From assembly GCA_947626265.1 (NCBI GenBank), contig CANQRM010000006.1, positions 62,001 to 126,000 on the forward strand: a stretch of DNA of 64,000 nucleotides, in the 5' to 3' direction. A program made the position numbers and the translations under genes. Under the pieces are notes generated by a model. It searched no databases, was not told the DNA's origin, and saw nothing but the letters and a program-made list of their open reading frames with translations. Position 1 is the first letter of the stretch. Each line of letters starts with the position of its first letter. Of the stretch, positions 47,120 to 56,207 are shown one piece after another. This DNA comes from an uncultured Oscillospiraceae bacterium (lineage in GTDB: Bacteria; Bacillota; Clostridia; Oscillospirales; Oscillospiraceae).

Positions 47120-48535
47120 ATGAGCCTTGTGGAAATGAGCCTGGCGGGCGGGGCCATTATCCTGGCCGCCGCCGTCATCCGGGCGCTGGGACGTGACCGG
47201 CTGCCCCCGGGGACCTTTACGGCGCTGTGGGCCTTGGCGGTGCTGCGGCTGACGGCGCCGACGCGCCTTCCCTTCCGGTTCAGCCTGTTCACCCTGGTGC
47301 GGCGGCTGGTGCCCCATACCGCCGGGCCGGAACCCGTCCCCGCCGCCATTACGGCGCCGGGGCAAGCGGCGCAAGCAGTTAACATAACACTAGATTCCGC
47401 CCTCCCCGGCCGGGGCACGCCCTTCCCCGTCATGACAGTGCTGTGGCTGGCGGGCATGGCTGTCTGCGGAGTAGTATTCGCCGTCTCCTACATCCGGGCC
47501 CGGCGGACCTTTCGAACGGCTGAACCCGTGACAGGTGGTCACGCCTTGGATTGGCTCGCGGCCCATCCCCTGCGCCGGCGGGTATCCCTGCGCCGGTCGG
47601 ATAAGATAAGCGCACCCCTGACCTATGGCGTCCTGCGGCCCGTGATATTGCTGCCCGCCGCCATGGATGGGGCGGATGAAAAGACTCTGGCCTATGTGCT
47701 GGCCCATGAGATGGCCCACATCCGCCGCTTTCACGCTTTGGCCAAGCTCATTTTAGCGGCTGTAGCGTGCCTGCACTGGTTCAATCCCCTGGTGTGGCTT
47801 ATGCTGGTGCTGGCGGGCCGGGACATGGAGATATGCTGCGACAGGGCGGTGGTCCTATCCCTGGACCGGGATGCCCGGAAGGACTACGCACGGACGCTGC
47901 TGGACATGGAGGAGCGCCGGGGCGGATATGCCGCCGCCAGCGGCTTTTCCAGAAACGCTATCGAAGAAAGGATACATGCTGTTATGAAGATACGAAAAAA
48001 ATCATTTTGGAGCGCCCTGCTGGCCCTGGCGCTGGTGCTTGGCGTGGGGGCGGTGTTCGCCACCGCCGCCGAGCCGGAGGACACCGCCGCGCCCGGCGCT
48101 TTTACCGGCGATGTGCTGGCGTCCTCAAATGGGACCGTCTATGTATACACTGAGGATGGCGAGCCCATCGCCCTGACCCGGGAGGAATACGAGGCGCTCA
48201 TCGACCCGGTGGAAGTGGAGTGGTGGACCACCAAGGAATACGCGGCGTGGCTGGAGCAGGAGAAGAAAGACCTGCAGGCGTGCCTGGGCCAGCGAGCCTG
48301 GACCAACACCGACGGCTGGTTCACCTGGACCCAAGAGAAGATCGACGAGGCCATCGAGATGTATGAGCAGACCCTGGAGGACATCGAAAACGGCCTGCTG
48401 GTGTCCAAAACCGTGGACGGCAGCGGAGACGTCATACTGGCCCAGGGTTCTGACCTGACGGACCGGCTTGACCAGATAGACGGGGCGCTGGCCCTCTCCT
48501 TCGCCGCGCCGCCGACCGAGCCTGCGGCGGAGTAG
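47120..48535 (+). CDS. M56-family (BlaR1/MecR1-like) membrane metalloprotease with unusual sensor domain
   Basis: The 471-aa protein has N-terminal membrane helices, a cytoplasmic zinc protease domain with HEMAH near residue 195, and a further helix (about 298-318). The extracellular C-terminal 150 residues lack the penicillin-binding STxK and KTG motifs of BlaR1. They are instead acidic and rich in Trp and Glu. It probably senses something other than beta-lactams, then cleaves the BlaI-like repressor. No beta-lactamase gene is nearby. Confidence 0.85.
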   Translation: MSLVEMSLAGGAIILAAAVIRALGRDRLPPGTFTALWALAVLRLTAPTRLPFRFSLFTLVRRLVPHTAGPEPVPAAITAPGQAAQAVNITLDSALPGRGTPFPVMTVLWLAGMAVCGVVFAVSYIRARRTFRTAEPVTGGHALDWLAAHPLRRRVSLRRSDKISAPLTYGVLRPVILLPAAMDGADEKTLAYVLAHEMAHIRRFHALAKLILAAVACLHWFNPLVWLMLVLAGRDMEICCDRAVVLSLDRDARKDYARTLLDMEERRGGYAAASGFSRNAIEERIHAVMKIRKKSFWSALLALALVLGVGAVFATAAEPEDTAAPGAFTGDVLASSNGTVYVYTEDGEPIALTREEYEALIDPVEVEWWTTKEYAAWLEQEKKDLQACLGQRAWTNTDGWFTWTQEKIDEAIEMYEQTLEDIENGLLVSKTVDGSGDVILAQGSDLTDRLDQIDGALALSFAAPPTEPAAE

Positions 48536-48576
48536 GCAAAGAAAGGCCCCCTTGTGCAAAGGGGGCCATAATATGA

Positions 48577-48610
48577 GGGCCTGCCGCGGGTTTTGCGGCA
48601 GGCCCTTTTC
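48577..48610. terminator. bidirectional terminator
   Basis: GGGCCTGCCGC pairs with GCGGCAGGCCC and is followed by TTTT. A second stem (GGCCCCC/GGGGGCC, 48545-48567) lies just before it. They separate the convergent M56 and MATE genes. Confidence 0.8.
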
Positions 48611-48630
48611 ATCTATTCTCTTATATTCTC

Positions 48631-50082
48631 TTATGACGCGTGGCGGTCACGGTGGAGCCGGGCGGGATAGAGGTGGTCGATGTCCCGGCGGCGGACGAAC
48701 TCCCGCACGGGCCGGTGGTGCTCCACCTCAAAGCGCTCCCGCTGGCGATGCAGCCGCCGGATGCACATCACGCAGGCGGGGATGAGGAACGCGTCCGCCA
48801 TCACCCAGGCCGCCGGGGAGGCGAAGCAGGCCGCCGTGAACCCCCACAGGGGCACGGCCACGGCGCCCACCAGCGCCCGGGCCGCCATCTCGAACACCCC
48901 GGACAGGATGGCCAGCACGCTGTAGCCCATGCCCTGGATGGCGAAGCGGACGATGTTCACCAACGCCAGGGGGAAGAAGAACCCGGTGCTGGTGCGCACA
49001 TACTGGCTCACCAGGGGGATGAGGGAGGCGGCCTCCGCCTCCTGGGCCGGGTCGATGAACCAGGCCGCGCATACCGGCGCGAAGGCCAGCATGGCCCCAA
49101 AGGCGGCGATGGAGTATATGAGCCCCAGCAGCGCGCAGTCCCGGATGCCCTTGCCCAGCCGATCCAGCTTGGCCGCGCCCACGTTCTGGCCGCAGTAGGT
49201 GGCCATGGCGGCGCCCATGGCGTCGAAGGGGCAGGCCAAAAAGCCGTACAGCCGGCCGCCGGCGGCGGTGGCCGCCACGCAGAGGCTGCCCAGGCCGTTC
49301 ACGGCGGACTGGAGGATGATGGAGCCGATGGCGGTGACGGAGTACTGAAGTCCCATGGGCACGCCCATGGCGCAGAGATCCTTACACAGGCGGCCATTGA
49401 ACCGCCGCTCCTCCCGGCTGGCCCGGAGGATGGGGAACTTCCGCCGCACGGTCAGAAGGCAGGCAAGGCCGGAAAGGGCCTGGCTCGCCACCGTGGCCAC
49501 CGCGGCCCCGGCCACGCCCATGTGGCCCCAGAGGATCAGCGCCACGTCCAGGCCGATGTTCAATATGGAGGACATGGCCAGGAAGTACACCGGCGTGCGG
49601 CTGTCGCCCAGGGAGCGGATGACGCCCGCCAGCAGGTTATAGAGGAACGTGGCGGGGATGCCCATGAAGATGATGAATATATAATTGTATGCGTCGGCGA
49701 AGATGTCCGAGGGCGTGCCCATGGCGGTGAGGATGGCCCGGCAGGCAAGGCCGGTGACCACGGTCATCACCAGGGCGAAGACGGCGGACATGTACGCCCC
49801 GTTCATCACGTAGCTTCTCATGCGCCCGTGCTCCCCGGCGCCCATCTCCCGGGCTACGGGGATGGCGAAGCCACTGCATATGCCCATGCCGAAGCCGATG
49901 ATGAGGAAGTTGATGGACCCGGTGGCGCCCACGGCCGCCAGGGCTTTGGCCCCCAGGAGCCGGCCCACGATGAGGGTGTCCACCATGTTATACATCTGCT
50001 GGAACAGCAGCCCCAGCAGCGTGGGGATCGTAAAGCCCAGAATGAGCTTCATGGGCTCGCCTTTTGTCAAGTCTTTGGTCAT
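48631..50082 (-). CDS. MATE-family efflux transporter
   Basis: The 483-aa protein has twelve hydrophobic helices and MATE landmarks: a start with GEPMKLILGFTIPTLLGLLFQQMYNMVDTLIVG, and PVAREMGAG and GDSRTPVYF later. It exports cationic or other small molecules. Unlike the MATE fusion at 10264-12033 it ends with a short basic tail and no RsbW-like domain. GGAGG precedes ATG 50082. It is a single-gene unit. Confidence 0.9.
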   Translation of the reverse strand: MTKDLTKGEPMKLILGFTIPTLLGLLFQQMYNMVDTLIVGRLLGAKALAAVGATGSINFLIIGFGMGICSGFAIPVAREMGAGEHGRMRSYVMNGAYMSAVFALVMTVVTGLACRAILTAMGTPSDIFADAYNYIFIIFMGIPATFLYNLLAGVIRSLGDSRTPVYFLAMSSILNIGLDVALILWGHMGVAGAAVATVASQALSGLACLLTVRRKFPILRASREERRFNGRLCKDLCAMGVPMGLQYSVTAIGSIILQSAVNGLGSLCVAATAAGGRLYGFLACPFDAMGAAMATYCGQNVGAAKLDRLGKGIRDCALLGLIYSIAAFGAMLAFAPVCAAWFIDPAQEAEAASLIPLVSQYVRTSTGFFFPLALVNIVRFAIQGMGYSVLAILSGVFEMAARALVGAVAVPLWGFTAACFASPAAWVMADAFLIPACVMCIRRLHRQRERFEVEHHRPVREFVRRRDIDHLYPARLHRDRHAS

Positions 50083-50425
50083 GAATGACCTCCTGATAGG
50101 AAAAAATGCTGTGGCCCCGGGCGCGGTCCCCCGCCCCGCAGGTCACGGAAATTATAGTAGCCCGCTTTGGATAAATCCAGTTCAAAAATTCATGATTTTT
50201 ACCAAAACGGACCCGCTCATTTTGTGCAACAATTCCCCTCCGACCCCAAAATATAGGCCCCTCCGCCCTGCTTTTTCGACCTCATTAGCAGAACAGCTAA
50301 AAAATGTGTTGGTTATTTAGCTAACATTTCCCCTTGACGGGGTGGTAACGTTTAGTGTATATTTCACAATATAAGACACTGGAATCGTTCCCGGTAAGGT
50401 TTCCAGCCCCCCTTGGAAGGAGGAC
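50083..50425. promoter_or_regulatory. divergent intergenic region between the MATE and lacI-type genes
   Basis: No gene is seen. A -10-like TATAAT at 50151-50156 faces the MATE gene. The inverted repeat AGCTAAA (50295-50301) and TTTAGCT (50316-50322) is a candidate operator. TTGACG (50334-50339), 18 bp and TATATT (50358-50363) form the promoter of the LacI-family gene. Confidence 0.6.
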
Positions 50426-51448
50426 ATGCCCTTGACGATCAAGGATATCGCGGCCTACTGCGGCGTCAGCACCAGCACGGTCTCAAGGGTATTGAACGAC
50501 CACCCGGACGTGAGCCCGGCGGTGCGGGACCAGGTGAACGAGGCCATTCAGGCTCTCCACTTTGTGCCCAACAACAGCGCCCGGGCCCTTGTCTCCACCC
50601 GCTCCACCGCCATCGGCGTGGTGAGCCGTGGCGTGGATAACCCCTTCCTGTCCTCCCTCATCCGGGTCCTGGGCCGGGAGATACACGACCAGGGCTACAC
50701 CATGGTCCTGCACCAGATCTCCACCCAGGCCGACGAGATACGGGCCGCGGCCCTTTTGGAACGGGAGAAAAAGCTCCTGGGCGTCATCTTCCTGGGCGGC
50801 CGGTTCAATTATACGAAAGAAGAACTGGAACCGCTCACGGTGCCCTTCGTCTGCTGCACCTACACCAACACCTTCGGAGACCTCACCGAGGACGACTACT
50901 CCTCCGTCAGCATCCGGGACGAGGACGAGGCCGCCAAGGCGGTGCAGTACCTGGTGGACCGGGGCCACCGGCGCATCGCCATGATACTGGACGACCCGGC
51001 GGACTACTCCATCGGCCAGCTCCGGTTCCAGGGCTACAAACGGGCCCTGGCCGCGGCGGGCATAGACTATGACCCGGCCCTCGCCGTCTTCACTGGCGAC
51101 TACGCCATGGACGCGGCCTACGACTACACCATGCGCCTTATAGACTCCGGCGCGGACTTCACCGCGATCCTGGCCATCTCGGACGCCATCGCCATCGCCG
51201 CCATCAAGGCCCTGACGGACCGGGGCCGTCGGGTGCCGGAGGACTGCTCCGTCATCGCCATCGACGGGATGGAGCTTTCCGCCTACACGGTGCCCACCCT
51301 CACCACATTGCGCCAGCCCGCCGAGGAGATGGCCCTGGAGAGCGCCCGGATGCTCATCGGCCTCATCGAGGGCACCGCCCCCCACCGGCATGTGCTGATG
51401 GAGACCACCCTCCGCCCCGGCGACTCCGTGGCCGACATCAGCGCGTAA
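50426..51448 (+). CDS. LacI-family transcriptional regulator of the maltodextrin locus
   Basis: The 340-aa protein has the LacI helix-turn-helix (TIKDIAAYCGVSTSTVSRVLN) and hinge helix (NNSARALVS), followed by a periplasmic-binding-protein-like sensor domain. It lies directly upstream of an ABC sugar importer and malQ, so it likely controls them in response to maltose or maltodextrin. An inverted repeat upstream of its promoter may be its own operator. GGAAGGAGG precedes ATG 50426. Confidence 0.92.
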   Translation: MPLTIKDIAAYCGVSTSTVSRVLNDHPDVSPAVRDQVNEAIQALHFVPNNSARALVSTRSTAIGVVSRGVDNPFLSSLIRVLGREIHDQGYTMVLHQISTQADEIRAAALLEREKKLLGVIFLGGRFNYTKEELEPLTVPFVCCTYTNTFGDLTEDDYSSVSIRDEDEAAKAVQYLVDRGHRRIAMILDDPADYSIGQLRFQGYKRALAAAGIDYDPALAVFTGDYAMDAAYDYTMRLIDSGADFTAILAISDAIAIAAIKALTDRGRRVPEDCSVIAIDGMELSAYTVPTLTTLRQPAEEMALESARMLIGLIEGTAPHRHVLMETTLRPGDSVADISA

Positions 51449-51508
51449 AACACGTATCACTTCGGCTTTCCGCCGCGTGAAATATATTTTATGAAAGGAA
51501 TACCCACC

Positions 51509-52798
51509 ATGAAAAAAGCGCTCGCACTCATCCTTGCCCTGGTCATGTGCCTGAGCCTGTCCGCCGTGGCCTTCGCCGCCGACGGGGGTTCCGTGTACTA
51601 CCTGAACTTCAAGCCCGAGGCCGATCAGGCCTGGCAGGACCTGGCGAAGGTCTACACCGAGCAGACCGGCGTCGAGGTGAAGGTCGTCACCGCCGCCTCC
51701 GGCACCTACTCCGACACCCTGACCGCCGAGATGGCCAAGACCGAGGCCCCCACCATCTTCAACATCGGCAACGCCTCCGGCATGACCGACTGGGGCGACT
51801 ACGCCCTGGACCTGACCGACACCAGCATCTACGCTGAGCGCGTCAACGACGACTACGTCCTGTTCGACGAAGCCGGCGCCCCCAAGGCTCTGGGTTACTG
51901 CTATGAGTCCTTCGGCATCATCGTGAACAAGGCCCTGCTGGAGCAGGCCGGCCACTCCCTGGACGAGATCACCGACTTCGCCTCCCTGAAGGCCGTGGCC
52001 GACGACATCCATGCCCGCGCGGGCGAGCTGGGCTTCGACGCCTTCTCCGCTCCCGGCCTGGACGGCTCCTCCTCCTGGCGCTTCTCCGGCCACCTGGCCA
52101 ACATCCCTCTGTACTACGAGTACAAGGACGCCGGCCTGAACGTGGGCTCCCTGCCCGCTGAGATCACCGGCGCGTATCTGGACAACTTCCGCAACATCTG
52201 GGATCTGTACATCACCGACACCGCCGCCGATCCCACCAGCCTGTCCACCAGCACCGGCGACGAGTCCGAGGCCGAGTTCGGCCAGGGCAAGGCCGTGTTC
52301 TATCAGAACGGCGACTGGGAGTTCGCCAACCTGACCGGCAACTTCGGCATGAACCCCGATGACCTGACCATGATCCCCATCTACTGCGGTGTGGACGGCG
52401 AGGACAAGGCCGGCCTGAACTCCGGCACCGAGAACTGCTGGGCCATCAACGCCAAGGCCTCCGAGGAAGACATCCAGGCCTCCATCGACTTCCTGACCTG
52501 GGTCGTCACCAGCGAAGAGGGCACCAAGATGCTGGCTGAGCAGTTCAGCGGCATCCCCTTCCAGCATGCTTCCGCCGGCGCCAACGTGTTCGGCGCCGCC
52601 GCCAAGGCCTATGCCGAGGCCGGCAACTACACCATGTTCTGGGCCTTCAACGATACCCCCAACGTGGACAGCTGGCGCGCCACTGTCGTCACCGCTCTGA
52701 CCGCTTACTCCGCGGCTCCCTCCGATGAGCTGTGGGCCGACGTGGTCGCGGCGTTCGTGGACGGCTGGGCTTACGAGTACAGCGTCGTCAACGGCTGA
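51509..52798 (+). CDS. sugar ABC transporter substrate-binding protein
   Basis: The 429-aa extracellular binding protein has a signal peptide (residues 1-22, cut near AFA-ADGG) and a type 1 SBP fold: TEQTGVEVKVVTAASGTYSDTL near the N-terminus, APTIFNIGN, and a C-terminal EEGTKML...SGIPFQH helix pair. It should bind maltodextrins. No lipobox is visible, which is odd because a Gram-positive SBP normally needs a lipid anchor. The start at 51509 gives a clean KK plus hydrophobic signal; the frame has an earlier ATG at 51491. Codon choice is strongly biased, suggesting high expression. Confidence 0.9.
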   Translation: MKKALALILALVMCLSLSAVAFAADGGSVYYLNFKPEADQAWQDLAKVYTEQTGVEVKVVTAASGTYSDTLTAEMAKTEAPTIFNIGNASGMTDWGDYALDLTDTSIYAERVNDDYVLFDEAGAPKALGYCYESFGIIVNKALLEQAGHSLDEITDFASLKAVADDIHARAGELGFDAFSAPGLDGSSSWRFSGHLANIPLYYEYKDAGLNVGSLPAEITGAYLDNFRNIWDLYITDTAADPTSLSTSTGDESEAEFGQGKAVFYQNGDWEFANLTGNFGMNPDDLTMIPIYCGVDGEDKAGLNSGTENCWAINAKASEEDIQASIDFLTWVVTSEEGTKMLAEQFSGIPFQHASAGANVFGAAAKAYAEAGNYTMFWAFNDTPNVDSWRATVVTALTAYSAAPSDELWADVVAAFVDGWAYEYSVVNG

Positions 52799-52826
52799 TA
52801 ACCCCAGCGATCCCCTGTTATTTCCG

Positions 52827-52854
52827 GCAGGGGCGGGCACACGCCCGCCCCTGC
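52827..52854 (+). other. strong stem-loop between SBP and permease genes
   Basis: GCAGGGGCGGGC and GCCCGCCCCTGC pair over 12 bp around ACAC. No T-run follows. Such hairpins after SBP genes usually protect the upstream message and lower read-through, giving more SBP than permease. Confidence 0.75.
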
Positions 52855-52906
52855 TTCGGAATTTGCGCTTTCCTTGAACAACCCTATTTGAAAGCGAGGG
52901 ATACCC

Positions 52907-53821
52907 TTGAACCGAAAGAAACACCATGATACTTCCGTGCTGAGCAGCAACCTGATACGCCGGCCCATCCGCCGGTGGTTCCCGGTCTTTCTGCTGCCCA
53001 CGCTCGTCTGCTTCTGCATAGGCTTCCTCTGGCCCTTCGCACAGGGCATATACCTCTCCTTCTGCAACTTCAACACCCCCAAGGACGCCACCTGGGTGGG
53101 CTTTGGCAACTACGTGAAGGCCTTTAAGGACGCGGGCTTCATCCATGCGTTCAAGAACACTGCCCTGTTCGCCATCGTGTCCATCGTGCTCATCAACGTG
53201 CTGGCGTTCACCATCGCCTACGCGCTGACCCAGAAGATGCGGGGCGCGAACCTGTTCCGCACCGTGTTCTTCATGCCCAACCTCATCGGCGGCGTGGTCC
53301 TGGGCTACATCTGGTCCATGATCTTCGACGCCATCTTAAAGCACTACAGCACCTATCTCACCGCCAACGCCACCTACGGCTTCTGGGGCCTGGTGATACT
53401 GGTGGCCTGGCAGCAGATAGGCTACATGATGATCATCTACATCGCGGGCCTGCAGGCCGTGCCGGAGGACATGCTGGAGGCCGCCAAGATCGACGGCGCC
53501 AACAAGCGCCAGACCCTCTTCCGGGTGGTCATCCCCAACGTGATGCCCTCCATCACCATCTGCATGTTCCTGACCCTGACCAATTCCTTCAAGCTCTTTG
53601 ACCAGAACCTGGCCCTCACCGGCGGCGCCCCGTCTGTAATGATGAACGGCGGCAAGGTGAACATGACCGAGCTTCTGGCTTTGAATATCTACTCTACCTA
53701 TAACATCAATAAGAACTGGCACGGCGCGGCCCAGGCCAAGGCCGTGGTGTTCTTCATCCTGGTGGCCAGCCTGGCGATCGCCCAGCTCTCCGCCACCCGG
53801 AAAAAGGAGGTGCAGGCGTAA
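52907..53821 (+). CDS. sugar ABC transporter permease (MalF-like)
   Basis: The 304-aa protein has six hydrophobic helices and the permease EAA loop (EDMLEAAKIDGANKRQTLFRVVIPNVMPS). It begins at TTG 52907 after a weak GAGGGA site, and no better ATG is available before the first helix. The stop overlaps the next start by 1 nt. It forms the transport channel with the following permease. The ATPase subunit is not encoded here, so a shared MsmK-type ATPase elsewhere is likely. Confidence 0.9.
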   Translation: MNRKKHHDTSVLSSNLIRRPIRRWFPVFLLPTLVCFCIGFLWPFAQGIYLSFCNFNTPKDATWVGFGNYVKAFKDAGFIHAFKNTALFAIVSIVLINVLAFTIAYALTQKMRGANLFRTVFFMPNLIGGVVLGYIWSMIFDAILKHYSTYLTANATYGFWGLVILVAWQQIGYMMIIYIAGLQAVPEDMLEAAKIDGANKRQTLFRVVIPNVMPSITICMFLTLTNSFKLFDQNLALTGGAPSVMMNGGKVNMTELLALNIYSTYNINKNWHGAAQAKAVVFFILVASLAIAQLSATRKKEVQA

Positions 53822-54669
53822 TGAAGACCCGCCGTTATTCCAAGGGGAGCAGCATCCTCACCGCCTGTTTCATCGTGGTGGGCATATTGTGGATAATCCC
53901 CATCATCACGGTGGCCGTCAACGCCTTCAAGACCAACGCCGCCGTGAACCAGAACGCTTTCGCCCTGCCGAACTCCGAGTCCTTCGTGGGCTTTGACAAC
54001 TTCGTCAAGGGCATGACCTTCGGCAACTATCCCTTCTGGAAGAGCGTTTTCTACAGCCTCTTCATCACCCTGGTGTCCACCGGCCTCATCCTCATCTGCA
54101 CCTCCATGGCCGCCTGGTATATCTCCCGGGTGGGCAGCACCTTCACCAAGATCGTTTACTACCTCTGCCTGTTCTCCATGGTGGTGCCCTTCCAGATGGT
54201 GATGTTCACCCTGTCCACCACGGCGGACACCCTGAAGCTGAACACCCCCTGGACCATCCCCATCATCTACCTGGGCTTTGGGGCGGGCCTCGCGGTATTC
54301 ATGTTCACGGGCTTCGTGCACAGTATCCCCCTGGAGATCGAGGAGGCCGCGGTCATCGACGGGTGCAGCCCCATCCGCACCTTTTTCTCCGTGGTGTTCC
54401 CCATGCTCAAGCCCACCATGATATCCGTGGGCGTGCTGGAGATCATGTGGGTGTGGAACGACTATCTGCTTCCCTACCTGGTGCTGGACCGGACCAAGTA
54501 CATGACCATCCCCATCCACATCCAGTATCTGAAGGGCAGCTACGGCTCCGTTGACCTGGGCGCCACCATGGCGCTGATTTTGCTGAGCATCGTCCCCGTG
54601 GTGGTGTTCTACCTCACCTGCCAGAAGCATATCATCAAAGGCGTCGCCGCCGGCGCTGTGAAAGGATAA
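53821..54669 (+). CDS. sugar ABC transporter permease (MalG-like)
   Basis: The 282-aa protein has six helices and the EAA loop (EIEEAAVIDGCSPIRTFFSVVFPMLKP). It is the second half of the maltodextrin channel. Its ATG overlaps the stop of the first permease gene, which indicates coupled translation. The gene ends 9 bp before malQ. Confidence 0.9.
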   Translation: MKTRRYSKGSSILTACFIVVGILWIIPIITVAVNAFKTNAAVNQNAFALPNSESFVGFDNFVKGMTFGNYPFWKSVFYSLFITLVSTGLILICTSMAAWYISRVGSTFTKIVYYLCLFSMVVPFQMVMFTLSTTADTLKLNTPWTIPIIYLGFGAGLAVFMFTGFVHSIPLEIEEAAVIDGCSPIRTFFSVVFPMLKPTMISVGVLEIMWVWNDYLLPYLVLDRTKYMTIPIHIQYLKGSYGSVDLGATMALILLSIVPVVVFYLTCQKHIIKGVAAGAVKG

Positions 54670-54678
54670 TAAACACGT

Positions 54679-56160
54679 ATGCCTATCGAACGCTCTGCAG
54701 CGATCCTTCTGGCCGTCTCCTCCCTGCCCTCTCCCTACGGCATCGGCACCCTGGGCAAGGCAGCCTGTGAGTTCATCGACTTCCTGGCCGCCGCCGGGCA
54801 GAAATACTGGCAGATGCTGCCCGTGGGGCCCATCAGCTACGGAGACAGCCCCTACCAATCCTTCTCCGCTTTCGCGGGCAACCCCTATTACATAGACCCG
54901 GACATGCTCATCGCCGAGGGGCTCCTCACCGCCGATGAGGCCGCCGCCCCCTTCTGGGGCGGCGACCCAGGCCGGGTGGACTACGGCGCGGTGTATGAAA
55001 GCCGCTTCACCCTGCTGGAAAAGGCCTTCGACCGGGGCTGGGACCGGGATAGCGGCGCCGTGGCGGAATACGCCGAAAAGAACGCCGCCTGGCTGGACGA
55101 CTACGCCCTGTTCATGGCCCTGAAGCGCCATTTCGGCATGAAGGCCTGGACCGAATGGCCCGCGGACATACGCATGCGCCAGCCCGACGCCGTGGCCCAC
55201 TGGCGGCAGGAGCTGGACCGGGACGTGCGGTTTTTCATCTACCTGCAATATCTCTTCCAAAAGCAGTGGGACGCCCTCAAGGCCTACGCCGTCCAGAAGG
55301 GCGTGGGGCTCATCGGCGACCTGCCCATCTACGTGGCTATGGACTCGGCGGACGTGTGGGCAAGCCCCCAGAACTTCCAGCTGGACGGGGACAACGTGCC
55401 CACCGCCGTAGCGGGCGTGCCTCCCGACGCCTTCACCGCCGACGGTCAGCTCTGGGGCAACCCCCTCTATGACTGGGAGCGGATGCAGGCCGACGGCTTC
55501 TCCTGGTGGGAACGGCGCATGCGCTCCACCCTGGAGCGGTTCGACGTGGCCCGCATCGACCACTTCCGCGGCCTGGAGAGCTACTGGGCCGTGCCCTATG
55601 GGAACGCCACCGCCATCAACGGCAAATGGGTGCCCGGCCCCGGGGCCGCCTTTATCCAGATGCTCCGGGACAAATTCCCCGGCTGCAATATCATCGCCGA
55701 GGACCTGGGCTTCACTACCCCGGAGGTGCAGGCGCTGCTGGACCTGTCCGGCTTCCCGGGCATGAAGATACTCCAGTTCGCTTTCGACCACCGGGAGACC
55801 AGCAACTACCTGCCCCACTGCTATGGGGAGAACTGCATCTGCTACACCGGCACCCACGACAACACCACCGTCCGGGGCTGGCTGGCGGAGGCCCACCCCG
55901 CGGACGTGGCCAAGGCCAGGGCCTATCTGGGCCTGAGCGAGGCCGAGGGCTATGACTGGGGCATCCTCCGGGGCGGCATGGGCTCCGTGGCCCGGCTGTT
56001 CGTGGCCCAGATGCAGGATTACCTGGAGCTGGGGCCGGAGGCCCGGATGAATGTCCCGGGCATCCCCGACGGCAACTGGCAGTGGCGCATGCTGCCCGGC
56101 CAGGCCAGCCCCGCCCTCGCCCGTCGGATACGGAACCTGACTGTTCTCTTTGGACGGTAA
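54679..56160 (+). CDS. malQ: 4-alpha-glucanotransferase
   Basis: The 493-aa GH77 enzyme transfers glucan segments between maltodextrins in the cytoplasm. Landmarks are PYQSFSAFAGNPYYIDPD near residue 55, the nucleophile region RIDHFRGLESYW, the acid/base region IIAEDLGF and TGTHDNTT. Length is that of the bacterial enzyme. Being last in the LacI-SBP-permease operon, it processes the imported oligosaccharides. Confidence 0.95.
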   Translation: MPIERSAAILLAVSSLPSPYGIGTLGKAACEFIDFLAAAGQKYWQMLPVGPISYGDSPYQSFSAFAGNPYYIDPDMLIAEGLLTADEAAAPFWGGDPGRVDYGAVYESRFTLLEKAFDRGWDRDSGAVAEYAEKNAAWLDDYALFMALKRHFGMKAWTEWPADIRMRQPDAVAHWRQELDRDVRFFIYLQYLFQKQWDALKAYAVQKGVGLIGDLPIYVAMDSADVWASPQNFQLDGDNVPTAVAGVPPDAFTADGQLWGNPLYDWERMQADGFSWWERRMRSTLERFDVARIDHFRGLESYWAVPYGNATAINGKWVPGPGAAFIQMLRDKFPGCNIIAEDLGFTTPEVQALLDLSGFPGMKILQFAFDHRETSNYLPHCYGENCICYTGTHDNTTVRGWLAEAHPADVAKARAYLGLSEAEGYDWGILRGGMGSVARLFVAQMQDYLELGPEARMNVPGIPDGNWQWRMLPGQASPALARRIRNLTVLFGR

Positions 56161-56170
56161 AAGACAAACG

Positions 56171-56200
56171 AAAAGCGCCGCAGAGATGCGGCGCTTTTTT
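56171..56200. terminator. bidirectional terminator
   Basis: AAAGCGCCGC pairs with GCGGCGCTTT and is followed by T runs on both strands. It separates malQ from the convergent MFS gene. Confidence 0.9.
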
Positions 56201-56207
56201 CATGCTT

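Noticed and set aside
50483-53146. 887-aa open frame on the minus strand across the maltodextrin genes
   Set aside because: It spans lacI, the SBP and part of the permease gene in antisense. Those genes have clear family motifs and ribosome-binding sites.
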